From NCBI GenBank assembly GCA_032622095.1, contig CP136065.1, forward strand, positions 204,114,618 through 204,178,617: a stretch of 64,000 bases of DNA, given 5' to 3'. Shown here piece after piece: positions 9,980 through 20,277 of this stretch. Each line of letters opens with the position of its first letter. Within the stretch, counting starts at the first letter, position 1. Source of the stretch: Siphonodentalium dalli. Its lineage: Eukaryota; Mollusca; Scaphopoda; Gadilida; Siphonodentaliidae. Under the pieces are notes generated by a model that saw only the letters and a program-made list of their open reading frames with translations, did not search any database and was not told the origin of the DNA. The translations under genes were made by a program, and so were the position numbers.

Positions 9980-12482
9980 AATTTTCCGTGCCAACTGATA
10001 CGTCTTTTGTACTCAGGGTCTCGTTTAAGCACTGTGTATGATTTTCACAAATAATGCTGGCTGCGGATCTAGTTCAACTCTACCACCTTTTCGAGATTGA
10101 AATACATGCCTTGTTTGTGATCTATGTATTGAAATCCGTCTGGTGTATACATGTAAAAGTTTTTTTTTATGAACCGGTTTGCGCCCAGGAGCCGCAGTCA
10201 ATCCTCATACCTGGGTTTCTTGCCGCTTACACGCTTCTGAAGATTGATTGCATCGTCTACTGCAACAAATATGTTGTTTTTATGACCACCTGATATCTCC
10301 GTTGTTTCGGGTGTTTCGTGCAGTAGAAGATGTATTAGGTCGTCAGTGTCCATGAATATATTGGGATGAGGAAGGGGCTTAGTGAAGCAACGTTTGTTCT
10401 TGATCTCGTTGGAACGAATTGGAGAACTTGTCGATGTGTCGCTGCGAGATGGTGATGTATGCGCATCAGAATCTGACTTGTCTGGCACTGAGGTTGAACT
10501 ATACTTTGGATCGAAGTGAGTTGGGTGTGTTGGACGCGGTTGGTGAATGTGTTGCTGGAAGGCTGGAGGAAGTAGCAGGAAGGATCATACTTGAAGGATT
10601 TATGCGTTGATGGCGAAGGACAACTCGTCTGGCATTATTCCGCATTGAAATGTTTATTGGCGATGAATTTGAATTTGGCTGACGAGTTTTACTGGTCGAT
10701 TTCACGGGCAAAACCTCTATCACCGTTGAATTCGTAGCTACCAATGGGCATGCATTGGTGATGCTGGTCGATGTTGTGGTATTGGCAATTTGCTGCGGTG
10801 GTGGTGATGTCGACGTGGTATATGATGGCAGGGAAACTGGCCGCGGGATAGAATACCAGAGGCACGAAGTGGTCACAGTTGTAGACACCGTCTTTAGGGA
10901 CGAAGATTACTGTCCACATTAGAATGACGGCAGGTTGTTTTGAGGTGACACCCCGACCCTGCACTAGTCGGGCAAGTGGTGAAGTCCCGAACCATCTGAA
11001 ACTAGAGAAGAAAGATTATGTAGCATCCATTTATTTTCTCGTCTATCTTTGTAACTCATTAAAATGTTGTTTGCACCAAAACTAGAAAAATAATATTTTT
11101 TACGACACTCTAGTTAGAAATATCATAAGTTCGCGTAATATTGACATTCATTTGAAGTATTCCTTATCACGAGCATTGCATGTAGTTGATATAATATGTT
11201 ATACAATAACTAGTATGCTAATTGTTGCCACGGTTATTTCTACCACTATGGTTAAAACTTACCTGGAGGAAAAAAGCTCTGGATTGCGATATCAAGAACA
11301 GAGCTCAGCAAGGACGTGGTTCAAATCACCACATGAGCAAAGTTTGGCAGTGTCTCTGATGTATGCTGAGTATTCACCAAGTACAAGTCTACTATCATTT
11401 CTGAACGGCGAAGCATATTTTCGGTGGTTGATGTTGTAAATTTCCGGATGTTGTGCCATTTCGATCCACGTTCTGTATCGGAGCTGCTTGTGATGTTCGT
11501 CTGTATCATAGAGGGCAATCGATGCTGCGCGAATCAAGCAGTTTCCATCTGCTTCAGTGTCGATTGGAACAGTTGTTGAGAAGGGATGGCTTGGTTTTCT
11601 GTAGAACGGCTACTAGAGTCTGTTGATTTTCCATTTAGCGAGAGCAGTCAGCGGTCTGGCAACTGATTGCAATACGTCTTGAGTAGTGCTATTTCTGTTT
11701 TCAACCTGGTTAGAAGTTGACCACGGTGTTTTGTGTCGGTGTTGATTATTCTTTCCAACGCACTCGAGAAGGAATATTTGTCAGTGTCACTTGATACGCA
11801 CGATGGACAGAGAAACTCCAGGTCAGGCTGACCCCAGGCGTCATATTGGAGTTTGGACATCGGAACACATCTACTGTGAACCCACTTTGCACACCCATTG
11901 CACAGGACAGCTGATGTGTCTGAAGAAAACAAAACATATATATCTTTTTGCGCTTCGTTTGCGATATTGCGTGATATTTTGCTCTTATTATCGAAGCTAC
12001 ATTGTTATGATAAAAATACAATCCAGGATGACTACATACAGCATATTTCATCGAATCATTCAAATCCAATACAATCCAGATATTATATCTGTTTATAAAA
12101 TATAACGGTATTTCTCATTAAAAGTTCAGCCATGGTGCGAAAACTGGAATGATTGGTTGGAACAAACGTCTAAAATCTGGCTCAAAATGTTCGTATGATA
12201 CACATACCGTAAACAATTATAATAATTGTAAAAAAAATCAGTATTTAAACTTATGTATTTTTTTAAAACGGATGTGCATCATTCTGAAGTTATTAGGCTA
12301 AACCCACACTATAACTTTATTTTGTTTTCATATAACAACTTTTGATACCGCCTGATTTGATCGATGGAGAAACCAAAATAATAAATGTAAAGCTATGAGA
12401 TATTATCATACCGGGTATATATGAATTGGTTTCTTGCCTTCAGATTCCTTTGAGCACACTGAGCAAGGATACAAAAACATTT
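9980..12482 (-). pseudogene. PHD finger plus OTU-like cysteine protease gene (frameshifted)
   Basis: Three exons are readable on the minus strand. Exon 12482-12412 has an acceptor TTTTCCCAG and encodes YPCSVCSKE, the first zinc pair of a PHD finger. Exon 11919-11263 follows acceptor TTTTCTTCAG: it supplies LCNGCAKWVHSRC and EFLCPSC, completing a C4HC3 finger, then VPIDTEADGNCLIRAAS, the Asp-Gly-Asn-Cys active-site motif of OTU deubiquitinases (Cys codon 11540-11538), and ends at a GTAAGT donor. Exon 3, from 10958, carries VYNCDHFVPLVF with the likely catalytic His (10871-10869), then a Ser/Thr/Pro-rich stretch and a tail readable to about 9980, next to the palindrome. At least four frame changes (near 11640, 11290, 10830, 10490) and stops argue for a pseudogene or uncorrected sequence errors. 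PHD-OTU pairs of this kind occur in repetitive invertebrate gene families; whether it is a host gene or transposon cargo is unclear. Confidence 0.6.
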
Positions 12483-12609
12483 CTGGGAAAACCCGGCTTT
12501 TTTGGGCCGCATTTTCCTCGTTTATTTCACTAGAAAAGGAAATCGGAAGCTCGAGAAGATATCGATGTGTGCTCTCAATTGTTTTTATGTTTACCCATAC
12601 CATAGTATG

Positions 12610-13220
12610 GTAAACATAGTGTCGTTGTCCGGATTGACCACTCGTCGTGTGTCCGTCCGTCTGTCTGTCCGTTCGTCTGTCTGTCCGTAGACACTTAACG
12701 TGTAATGCGATAACTCAAACATTTTCTACCTGATCAAAACCAAATTTTATATATGGGGTTTTCAGCCCAAAATACAGATCGAGTTTTTTTTACAGAGTTA
12801 TGGCCCTTTTTCGACTTAGAATTCACGCATTCTGCCATAACTCAAACACTTTTTATCTGATTGGAACCAAATTTGGTAGTTTCTCGGCCCAAAATACAGA
12901 TCTAGTTCGAATATGGGTTTGATCCGATTTATTTTAAAGGAGTTATGACCCTTTTTCGAAAAAAAAATCAATTTTTTTTAAAATTTATTTTTAACTTTTA
13001 TAATAATAATAAAAAAAATGTCATTGACATTGTCATTTGTTTTCATTTAGATATTGATGATTATGATACAAGTTGATTTCCAATGTGTCCCTTTAATTTT
13101 TTGAAACAATTTTTTTTTTTAAGTTAAAAAAATTTGAAAAACTAACACCATTATAACTCTGCCAAGGGTACCCCGAATCACCACACCAAAATTTGATTAA
13201 ATCGGTCCAAAATCTTGTGC
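12610..13220. repeat. Dispersed repeat with TCTG/TCCG microsatellite head
   Basis: A (TCCG/TCTG)n tract at about 12650-12690 is followed by two related ~125-bp blocks, each with ATAACTCAAACA, AACCAAATTT, CCCAAAATACAGATC and GTTATG(G/A)CCCTTTTTC. A T/A-rich tail follows, then a third block with TATAACTCTGCCAAGGG. This architecture is familiar from dispersed repeats of marine invertebrates. There is no coding potential. Confidence 0.6.
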
Positions 13221-13968
13221 TATGTACTGGTAAATCTGTTTGGAGCAACATTAAATCCAATTCACCAATTTCCTTTGGACTACTTAGCTATTGATAAGGC
13301 TATATTATTTTCTGATGTCTCTTATGCCAATGTGCAAATAATCTGATAAAGAAGGCTATGGTATCTAATTTAAAATAAAGATTCAACAATAAACATCACA
13401 TGATATTAACAGTAGACATGGACATCTGTGCTGCAGAGTTATATCTTCAGATGGTCTGATATCATTATAATTGTTATTGGTTTAATAGAGGTCAGTGTTC
13501 AATATAAACAATTCCTGCGATTTTTTGACAGCACTGCTATATAATTGATATTAATGGGTCAGTGGTGAGGTTGCTTATCTGTATACTAGGACACATTATT
13601 ATTGTAAACTTAAATTGGACTCTTAACCCAAGTATTCCATGTCCAGGTCACACCTACACATTTAACCCACGGGCTTGCTGGCTGTGGCGGTTTAGCATTA
13701 CAGATCCTGTACCAGTGCATTCTCTTATATAAATGCCAGTGACCCATAAATTCCAATAATTTGTGTTATGTACATTTGTCTATAATAGTACATAACAGTA
13801 TACTCTATAATTCAACACCAAAACTCTCATTTATCCGATCATATTAAATTTTTATTGCCAAGGGATGGGTTAACATCTGCCGATCGTGATCGGCCTCTCG
13901 TTTGACAAACCTTTATACGTGCATGCGCTTTTGTGGACAAATATGATTGGTTGACTTGACTTCTTTCA
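13220..13968. other. Non-coding, with a half hairpin element
   Basis: No supported gene. Around 13710-13740, CAGTGCATTCTCTTATATAA matches one arm of the hairpin repeated at 20.6-20.9 and 21.8-21.95 kb, suggesting a truncated relative of that TTAA-type MITE. Confidence 0.35.
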
Positions 13969-14181
13969 ATGGCTTCGGATAGCCGCATGGGTTTATTGGC
14001 GGTCCAATACCAACAATTGATGTGTGATTTACCGCTAGTGCTAACTTATATTGGAGTGTCTGTTGTGACTGGATATGGCATCAATGACATAGCCGCTCAA
14101 TTAAAACAATTGCTGAAACAACACATATATGCGGAAGGTGCAGAACCGGGCTGTTGTTGTTCTGGCGGCATTAATACATAA
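13969..14181 (+). CDS. Small hypothetical ORF, 70 codons
   Basis: A real ATG in the context TTCAATGG opens a 70-residue frame starting MASDSRMGLLAVQYQQL and ending with a CCCSGG motif. Composition is protein-like, with a hydrophobic middle (residues about 20-40, LPLVLTYIGVSVVTGYGI) that could be a membrane segment. I recognise no family, there is no obvious splice continuation, and a frame this short can occur by chance. Confidence 0.2.
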   Translation: MASDSRMGLLAVQYQQLMCDLPLVLTYIGVSVVTGYGINDIAAQLKQLLKQHIYAEGAEPGCCCSGGINT

Positions 14182-14496
14182 ACCGCCAAACTGATAGGTG
14201 TTCAGTTGACATGATATGGCATATGCTCAGTTTTGAAATGGTTGTTTGCTCGCTTGAGACAAACGTTGTACATGTAACAACTCTGTTCACTTTCTATACC
14301 GGTGCCAACAACAATCCTTTGTGCTGGCCGACTTTAACTAAAGAAGAAGTTGCTCACCACACCAGATATTTCATTGATCATCATTGATGACTTCTTTTTA
14401 ACATGGACATCAATGGCGTGTGCCAAGCTCATGTACATGACAGTTATTGCTCAACCGCGCCATAAAAGGTCATCCAAAACCAAAATGGTTATCAGT

Positions 14497-14610
14497 TATA
14501 TAAAGCTGAGATACCTTTCGAAATAACGTTGTCTTGTCATTATTATTGTCACTGATATATTTTTTACTTGGCTTGTGCTCTTTTGAACATCGACCAAGCA
14601 AGGTACCAAG
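14497..14610 (+). promoter_or_regulatory. Candidate TATA box and non-coding first exon
   Basis: TATATAAAG at 14497-14505 is followed about 105 bp later by a strong splice donor, CCAAGGTAAGT (GT at 14611). The sequence between the expected start site (~14527) and the donor has no ATG, so it could be a 5' untranslated exon. The next plus-strand gene is the C2H2 protein at 16179, with candidate acceptors (TTGTCCAG, CATACAG) just before its ATG. The link is inferred only. Confidence 0.35.
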
Positions 14611-15662
14611 GTAAGTTATATACAAATAGATTATAAATCCATTGATCGAATCTCGCTAGTTATTTCAAAGTAACAGAACTATACAGGCAGATTGATGAGT
14701 ATAGCTGAACATTAGTTTGATTTAAATATTATTTATTTGCCCCAATTAATATAACAATTATGATGAACAACATTTTGATGATGGAAACATGAGTATAATA
14801 GAACCACTGTGTACATACGACACCGGAAGCAGTTAGCATCCCGAGTGTTTTTATGCTACACTAGGTGCAGATATCAGGCTTTTTCTCGTAGACTTTGACA
14901 CTTTCCAAATACGAACCTATGCATGTGCATGACCGATATGTTGTAGTTAATGGTAGTAAGAGTCACTTTGACATTAAATGAAAGATTTACTCATCAATTG
15001 ACAATTTAGGCGAATGCTCGCACGAAAAGTCATCACCTAATTTTGTTTAAAAATGAGAAAAAATAGAATAGCGCATAAATCTAACAAACAAATGGGTATA
15101 ATATACATATGATGATTTGATCTGTTATATAGTTATCTTGGCAAAAAAATCTGATTAATAAAAGCCAGGTGTACGGCAGTATGCCAATGTAGCCAGTGGA
15201 CAAGTGTACTGTAGTATGCGAGTTCGGTGTACGGCATCATGCTTGAAAGACACAAATCTAGACCTTTCGCACTGATTTGGGCATGTACATGCGTATTGAA
15301 CTTCTCACTAAAGCGAGTGATGTGGATATTGAACGTATTTGAGCAATTAATTTTCCCATGATTAATAAGACTTTGTGGCACACAAGATGTGAATGCATTG
15401 GCATGCGACTGGTTATTAGATGATCTTACCACTGTCGAGTCTCACAGAAAGATGTGTCTGACTCCAGAATGTGAACGAAATTATATAATTAATATATACT
15501 GTGCGTGTTTGGTGGGGTTGTGGGATTGCAATGCACGGCTGCGTGCATGTATAACATGCTACACGGGTTATTGTTTGAATAGATATGTATACAGTACATA
15601 CATTCATGCTATAAGTGTGGTTTATGTAAGTTTGTGTGCTCTCCCTATTTCAGTTATATTAA

Positions 15663-15921
15663 AGGTACTCAATCCGATCAGACGCTCCTAATTTACTATT
15701 ACATTGGCTTCGGGGTAAAAAATATTTGATTCGAGTCGAGGAATCCATCCACCAACGCTCCGAGTGATTAGATATCAATGTTTGAAGTTTACGATTTCTA
15801 TTGTTTGTGGGACAGAACTTGCCGGTGAAACGGACGGTCTTGCAGATAAAGATGGATAACTCTAAATCAAGTGGTCAGTATTAAATAGAAATTCAGAATC
15901 GTCTGATCGGATTTAGTACCT
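15663..15921 (+). mobile_element. 259-bp MITE with TTAA target duplication
   Basis: The ends are AGGTACTCAATCCGATCAGA and TCTGATCGGATTTAGTACCT, flanked on both sides by TTAA (15659-15662 and 15922-15925). TTAA duplication is the hallmark of piggyBac and of Kolobok elements; without a transposase the two cannot be separated. Further copies lie at 17141-17395 (inverted) and from 60512 (truncated). It may sit in the first intron of the C2H2 gene. Confidence 0.8.
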
Positions 15922-16178
15922 TTAATGTTTATATCTTGTGTTGCTACAGCCATGTGTATGCCTACGCAATACACATGTAACTGACCGTAGTTCGTGTTCA
16001 TGCTTCCCAAGTGCGACTGAGATACCATACATTTGAGAGGCCCTGTGACTCCGGCATAACTTTTCTATTCCGGTTATAGCAAATAAAAAGCATGCGAGTT
16101 AAGTGACTATCAGCTTGCTTTGTGTGTGTGACACGTTTATCGCTGTATACATAATTGTCCAGTCGTCATACAGTAGTC

Positions 16179-16742
16179 ATGTCATCGTCGGACGAATCGG
16201 TGGATTACACATGTTCGGAATGTACGTATAGCACAACCAAACTATATAATCTGAGAAGACATGTAACAACACATAGACCACCAGTTGAAGCAGATAATCC
16301 GGATCAAGAACAAGAAAGCTCCCACTTGTGTGATTATTGTGGCAAATCTTTCAGCAGGCTATGTGCGCTAAAGCTGCATGAAAAATCGCAACATACAAAG
16401 CAGTTTGAACACACGTGTAACGTATGTGGTAAGGGGTTCTGCCAACCATCAAAGTTACGTTACCACAAAGCATTGCATGCTGGAATCGCCATCGACCAGT
16501 GTAAACGATGTAAGAAAAACTTCAAGGCACCTGGGTCTTTGAATAGGCACAATAAAACATGCCATGCAGATGCGCCAGAATACTCTTGTGATGTTTGTTC
16601 GAGGACATTTTCAACAAAATTCAATATGGAAGATCACAAGAAGGGAATGCACCAACTCCCACGATACCAGTGCAGGAGGTGTCGGAAATGTTACAGGTGG
16701 CGATCAAGTTTGAATAAGCACGTAGCGCTATGTAAAAACTGA
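16179..16742 (+). CDS. Six-finger C2H2 zinc-finger protein, 187 aa, single exon
   Basis: A likely DNA-binding nuclear protein made almost entirely of zinc fingers. Fingers lie at residues 12-32 (CSEC...HVTTH), 51-72 (CDYCGKSF), 80-100 (CNVCGKGF), 108-129 (CKRC), 137-158 (CDVCSRTF) and 165-185 (CRRC...HVALC, a C2HC variant). Finger 1 has no phenylalanine in the usual place. The spacers are longer than the TGEKP linker of tandem DNA-binding fingers, and the first gap (33-50) is acidic and flexible. The ATG at 16179 was chosen because the frame further upstream has only non-ATG codons. The frame is intact, in contrast to the broken transposon genes nearby. Target and biological role are unknown. 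Confidence 0.85.
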   Translation: MSSSDESVDYTCSECTYSTTKLYNLRRHVTTHRPPVEADNPDQEQESSHLCDYCGKSFSRLCALKLHEKSQHTKQFEHTCNVCGKGFCQPSKLRYHKALHAGIAIDQCKRCKKNFKAPGSLNRHNKTCHADAPEYSCDVCSRTFSTKFNMEDHKKGMHQLPRYQCRRCRKCYRWRSSLNKHVALCKN

Positions 16743-16990
16743 TGCACAAATACAGTTGATCCATTTGATAGTATTTATTCTTTTTATCTCTCAATTGATA
16801 GTCACGAGTATACGCATGTACGGGGTTGACCATATTGGGATTGACTGACAGAAAGACTGTCTCTTATATCAACACATATCCAGGAACGTTGATTTGTTTA
16901 TTTCATTTTTGGTGTTCAATCTTGATTTTTTTTACCCCACTCTCTTGAACACCAATATTTCAAACCAAGAGAAACGCTCGATATTGATTC

Positions 16991-17106
16991 TTTTCCAACC
17001 ATAGTCTAAATGTGGTTTAGTCTGAATATTTCGACAAATATAGATACCTGTGCCTCCAGTTTTCGAAATATTCCAACTAAACCAACTTACACTGTTGTTG
17101 GAAAAC
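16991..17106. repeat. Palindromic hairpin repeat
   Basis: TTTTCCAAC at 16991 pairs with GTTGGAAAA ending at about 17104, and GGTTTAGTCTGAATATTTCG pairs with CGAAATATTCCAACTAAACC further in. The loop is about 20 bp. A separate shorter hairpin (GGTGTTCAA / TTGAACACC) lies just upstream at 16910-16952. Both look like MITE remnants; neither has a clear duplication at its ends. Confidence 0.5.
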
Positions 17107-17140
17107 AAAATCAGTAGTCATTTTCAGTTTGTTGTCTTGA

Positions 17141-17395
17141 AGGTACTGAATCCGATCAGATGAACAATAATAACCTTGATTTTATAGTTATCCCTCTTAC
17201 ACCCACAATATGTCCGTTTTGATCACGTGGTTCTGCTACTTGTGGGACAGATCGCCAATAATTAACAAACTTCAAAAATTGATATCTAATCACTCTGAGC
17301 TTTGGTGGGTGGGTTCATCGACTCGAATCAAATATGTTTTACCCCCAAAGCCAAAGCAATAGTAATATAGGACCATCTGATCGGACTGAGTACCT
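17141..17395 (-). mobile_element. TTAA MITE, inverted copy
   Basis: Inverted relative of 15663-15921, with AGGTACTGAATCCGATCAGA at the left and TCTGATCGGACTGAGTACCT at the right. The right flank is TTAA; the left flank is TTGA, consistent with one mutation since insertion. Inside, TTTGATTCGAGTCGA (read in complement) is shared with the other two copies. Confidence 0.75.
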
Positions 17396-17609
17396 TTAAA
17401 TATGACTGATCACCGAATCACTGCTGTAACGGCCATTTTCACATTAAATTTGGGTTGGATAATTTGTTGGGTGTTACAAAAAAGTCATTTATTTCACAAT
17501 TAATGCTACATTTTTATTCAGTTCCCATAAAAATCCCCAGGACCATGGTATGGCTTCAACGAGCATCAGGGACGTGGCGACGGGTTTGGTGTGCCTGACC
17601 CCCCCCCCC

Positions 17610-17790
17610 CCCCCAACTTTGAAACATTTCTTCTTCTTTTTGGTGGGTGAATCTTTCAGCTCCGCGTCTTGCTCGGGACACATGGATTGTTAGGTTGTCC
17701 TCGTTAATGGTAATACGTCGACCCTGCTCACGACAAAGCTCAGTAATGATGGGGAAACGACAGTATGGTGGTTGTTTGTTGGGACTTTTG
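17610..17790 (-). pseudogene. Unidentified coding fragment
   Basis: The minus strand reads about 60 open codons including YCRFPIITELCREQGRR and ITINEDNLTIHVSRARR before reaching a C16/G16 homopolymer (17599-17614). Its codon and amino-acid make-up looks coding, with basic and alternating hydrophobic residues, but a stop lies just upstream and the homopolymer breaks the frame downstream. I do not recognise the family. Confidence 0.25.
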
Positions 17791-18892
17791 TTTTACTTAG
17801 ATGTTTTTATTTTTGCGATACTGTGTTGCGTGCCCAACAGCTTCGCCAACAGCTTCGCCAAATGTATTTGCCTCGAAAACTTACCGTTTTTTGGACAACA
17901 CCCTCCATTTTTCTCAAAAATCGACTATGACTGTCAACAAAAATCAGCTAAGAAATGTCACATAAAACTGCTAAGATGTGATCTCATAGGAGCAGTTGAG
18001 CACCAGTGTTTATGGCTAATAATATGATCTTGGTGGCGTTACCATTTCTGACTATGGTTTTCTCGTTATAAACTGCTTACTTTAATAACACAGCGAAGCC
18101 ATCAAACATCACACAATGGGGTAGAGCAACATTGTGATTAATTGGATTTTATCACTGGCGCTATATATACGCTATAGACCAAGCACTAATTTACCAAGCA
18201 GTAATTTCTGGCGGCTACCGTTTTTGGCGTTTAATAAGTCGAAAATAGATAGAATATTAACAATACAACCATTAACATGTCCATGCCACTTTCTCTTCTA
18301 CGACCTTTTAATTTCATTATTTGTCTACTGCTTGGTATTGCTTGGTATATAGTGGGACCGGTATCACTGTATCATGATCTAACTGCAAATAGGCTGTCTT
18401 TTACCGTATAAGGCCGTAACAACTTAATTGTTTGTTTATACGTAACCGCATTTATTGCTATATAATTACAACTACTTTCGCTTTGACTAAAATTCGTGCA
18501 TTTGATTGGTCAAGGCCCTTTGATACGCTTGGTAGCGACAATATCTATCGGTGGAGGGAAGTGTCGTTTCCCCGCATCACTGGGGGTAGTGATACCTTAA
18601 AAAGTTCGCAAACCAAGTCGAATATCCATGGGGCGAATTTACCCGGAATTTTTCGACTTAAAAAATTAATTATTTTTTTTAGAAAATTCAGTTTTCCTTC
18701 TATTTTTGTGGCACCAGACCAAATTTGAAGCTAATATAGAACAACATTCGTACTAAATACTCATGAATAACATAACTTTACAAAGTGCCATTTAATAAGT
18801 ATTTGCACAAAAATAAGAAAAATCCTCTCTGATTGTACAGTCGGGGGCGTTACCTCCACCCAGCAGTGCACTTGTTTGATCTGTAGTAGACC

Positions 18893-19202
18893 CCGATCGT
18901 GTGCATGCGAAATCCTTTAAAACACAGCAGATTTTTTGATTTCCCAATCACAACTGGTTGCAACTTTTCTCCAATAGCACTGCATGTGAACAAAACGACA
19001 TCTGTTCCTTGGCCTGTTTCACACCTTTTCTATTGTCCGATTTATGCACTAATGGGAAGACCACGATAAAACAGTCCTCTCTCATCGGCATTAAAGATGT
19101 CCTTTGACAAATTGTGTCATAACCGCTGTTGATGCTGGGCAGTTGCTTTCTCCAGTCATCTACAGTATCTTCGTTTACGTCAGCAGACTCTCCAGACAAC
19201 AC
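18893..19202 (-). pseudogene. pogo/Tigger-type transposase fragment
   Basis: The minus strand encodes DTVDDWRKQLPS followed, in shifting frames, by FNADERGLFYRGLP, KQAKE and LQPVVIGKSKN. This is the region of Tigger/pogo (DDE_1 domain) transposases that carries the first catalytic Asp (the D of NADE) and the conserved GKS-nP stretch. Several indels break the frame and only about 100 of some 500 residues remain. No ends of the original element were identified. Confidence 0.6.
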
Positions 19203-19378
19203 ATACCAATGGACCTATCCGTAGGGACTGCCCCAATTTCAATTATAGCCAATGAGCCGATAGCTCAAACCCGGAAGCGACATACGCCTGCATAGTGATA
19301 TGAATCGCACCACAAGTGGCTGCCTAGATACCATAGTAAGCTATAGGGAAATTACGAACACGAGAAAAAAAAGCTACA

Positions 19379-19495
19379 ATGGTGTTGAAATGTGCATGGG
19401 GAACATGTCCGGTTGACGAACGATATTTATACGAATATCCCGGAGTGTTTTTAGTTCGGTTTCCTAAACCAGGACGTACTAAAGACAGCATATAA
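19379..19495 (+). pseudogene. THAP-like zinc-finger stub, 38 codons
   Basis: An ATG opens MVLKCAWGTCPVDERY..., then GVFLVRFPKPGRTK, then a stop. The C-x4-C start and the later Phe-Pro-Lys-Pro are typical of the first third of THAP domains (C2CH zinc fingers in transposase-derived and host DNA-binding proteins). The remaining Cys-His pair and the AVPTIF end are missing, and no donor splice site is visible, so this is probably a decayed remnant. It sits 180 bp from the pogo fragment but on the other strand. Confidence 0.45.
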
Positions 19496-20277
19496 TCAAT
19501 GGGGTATCTTCGAGTTGTTTCAATTTTTCAATCTCCTGACACAACACTTTTGAAATTCTGTAAATAAATAGAAGCTCATTTAGTATTTAATTTGTTGAAC
19601 AGATGTGTCCATGAGTAATATATATGTTGTGTTACTTTATGAAACATTTTATCACCTTGCGATAATGTTATAACTTGCCATAGGGGGAATGGGAAGTTAG
19701 CAAAACAAACCATAACACCTCAGCTAGGGGCTCGATTACTAAATACCAACAGCCCCTTAAATGTTCACACTTCCTATACTTAATTGGATATCACAATGCT
19801 TTGTCAGTATGATAAAGGTGATGACTGGAAGTATGATACTATTAATTTCACTGTGTGCTTGCCTAAATACTAATCACTGGTAATAAAATTGAACAATGAC
19901 AACAAATGGGTCATTAATGATACTTTAATAAACTGGTTGTATTTTCGTTTGTCGTGGGACATGCCATTGTTGAGGAACACTTGTGCAACTAAGATGTTCG
20001 GGAGCAGATGGAATGTTGTGTAACTTCAAACCCTGAAGTGTTTTATCAATCCAATAACATGAGAGCACATTCCAACTAACCTAAAATAAAAGAGACTAAT
20101 ATTATTCAAAATAATCATCAATGCATGTTAAATTTGTCTTTGCGTTTTTCATTAACTACATTTACACATGTAGCGTACATGTATGGGACCCTGGACGGAC
20201 CAAATCATTCGAAAATACTGGGAGCACCAATTTAACACGAATATTATTCAGAGATTATTAAACATCCAGAAATTAAT

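Noticed and set aside
15133-15691. Overlapping ~100-codon ORFs on both strands
   Set aside because: Neither strand shows a domain or matched splice sites, and the plus frame opens with GTG, not ATG.
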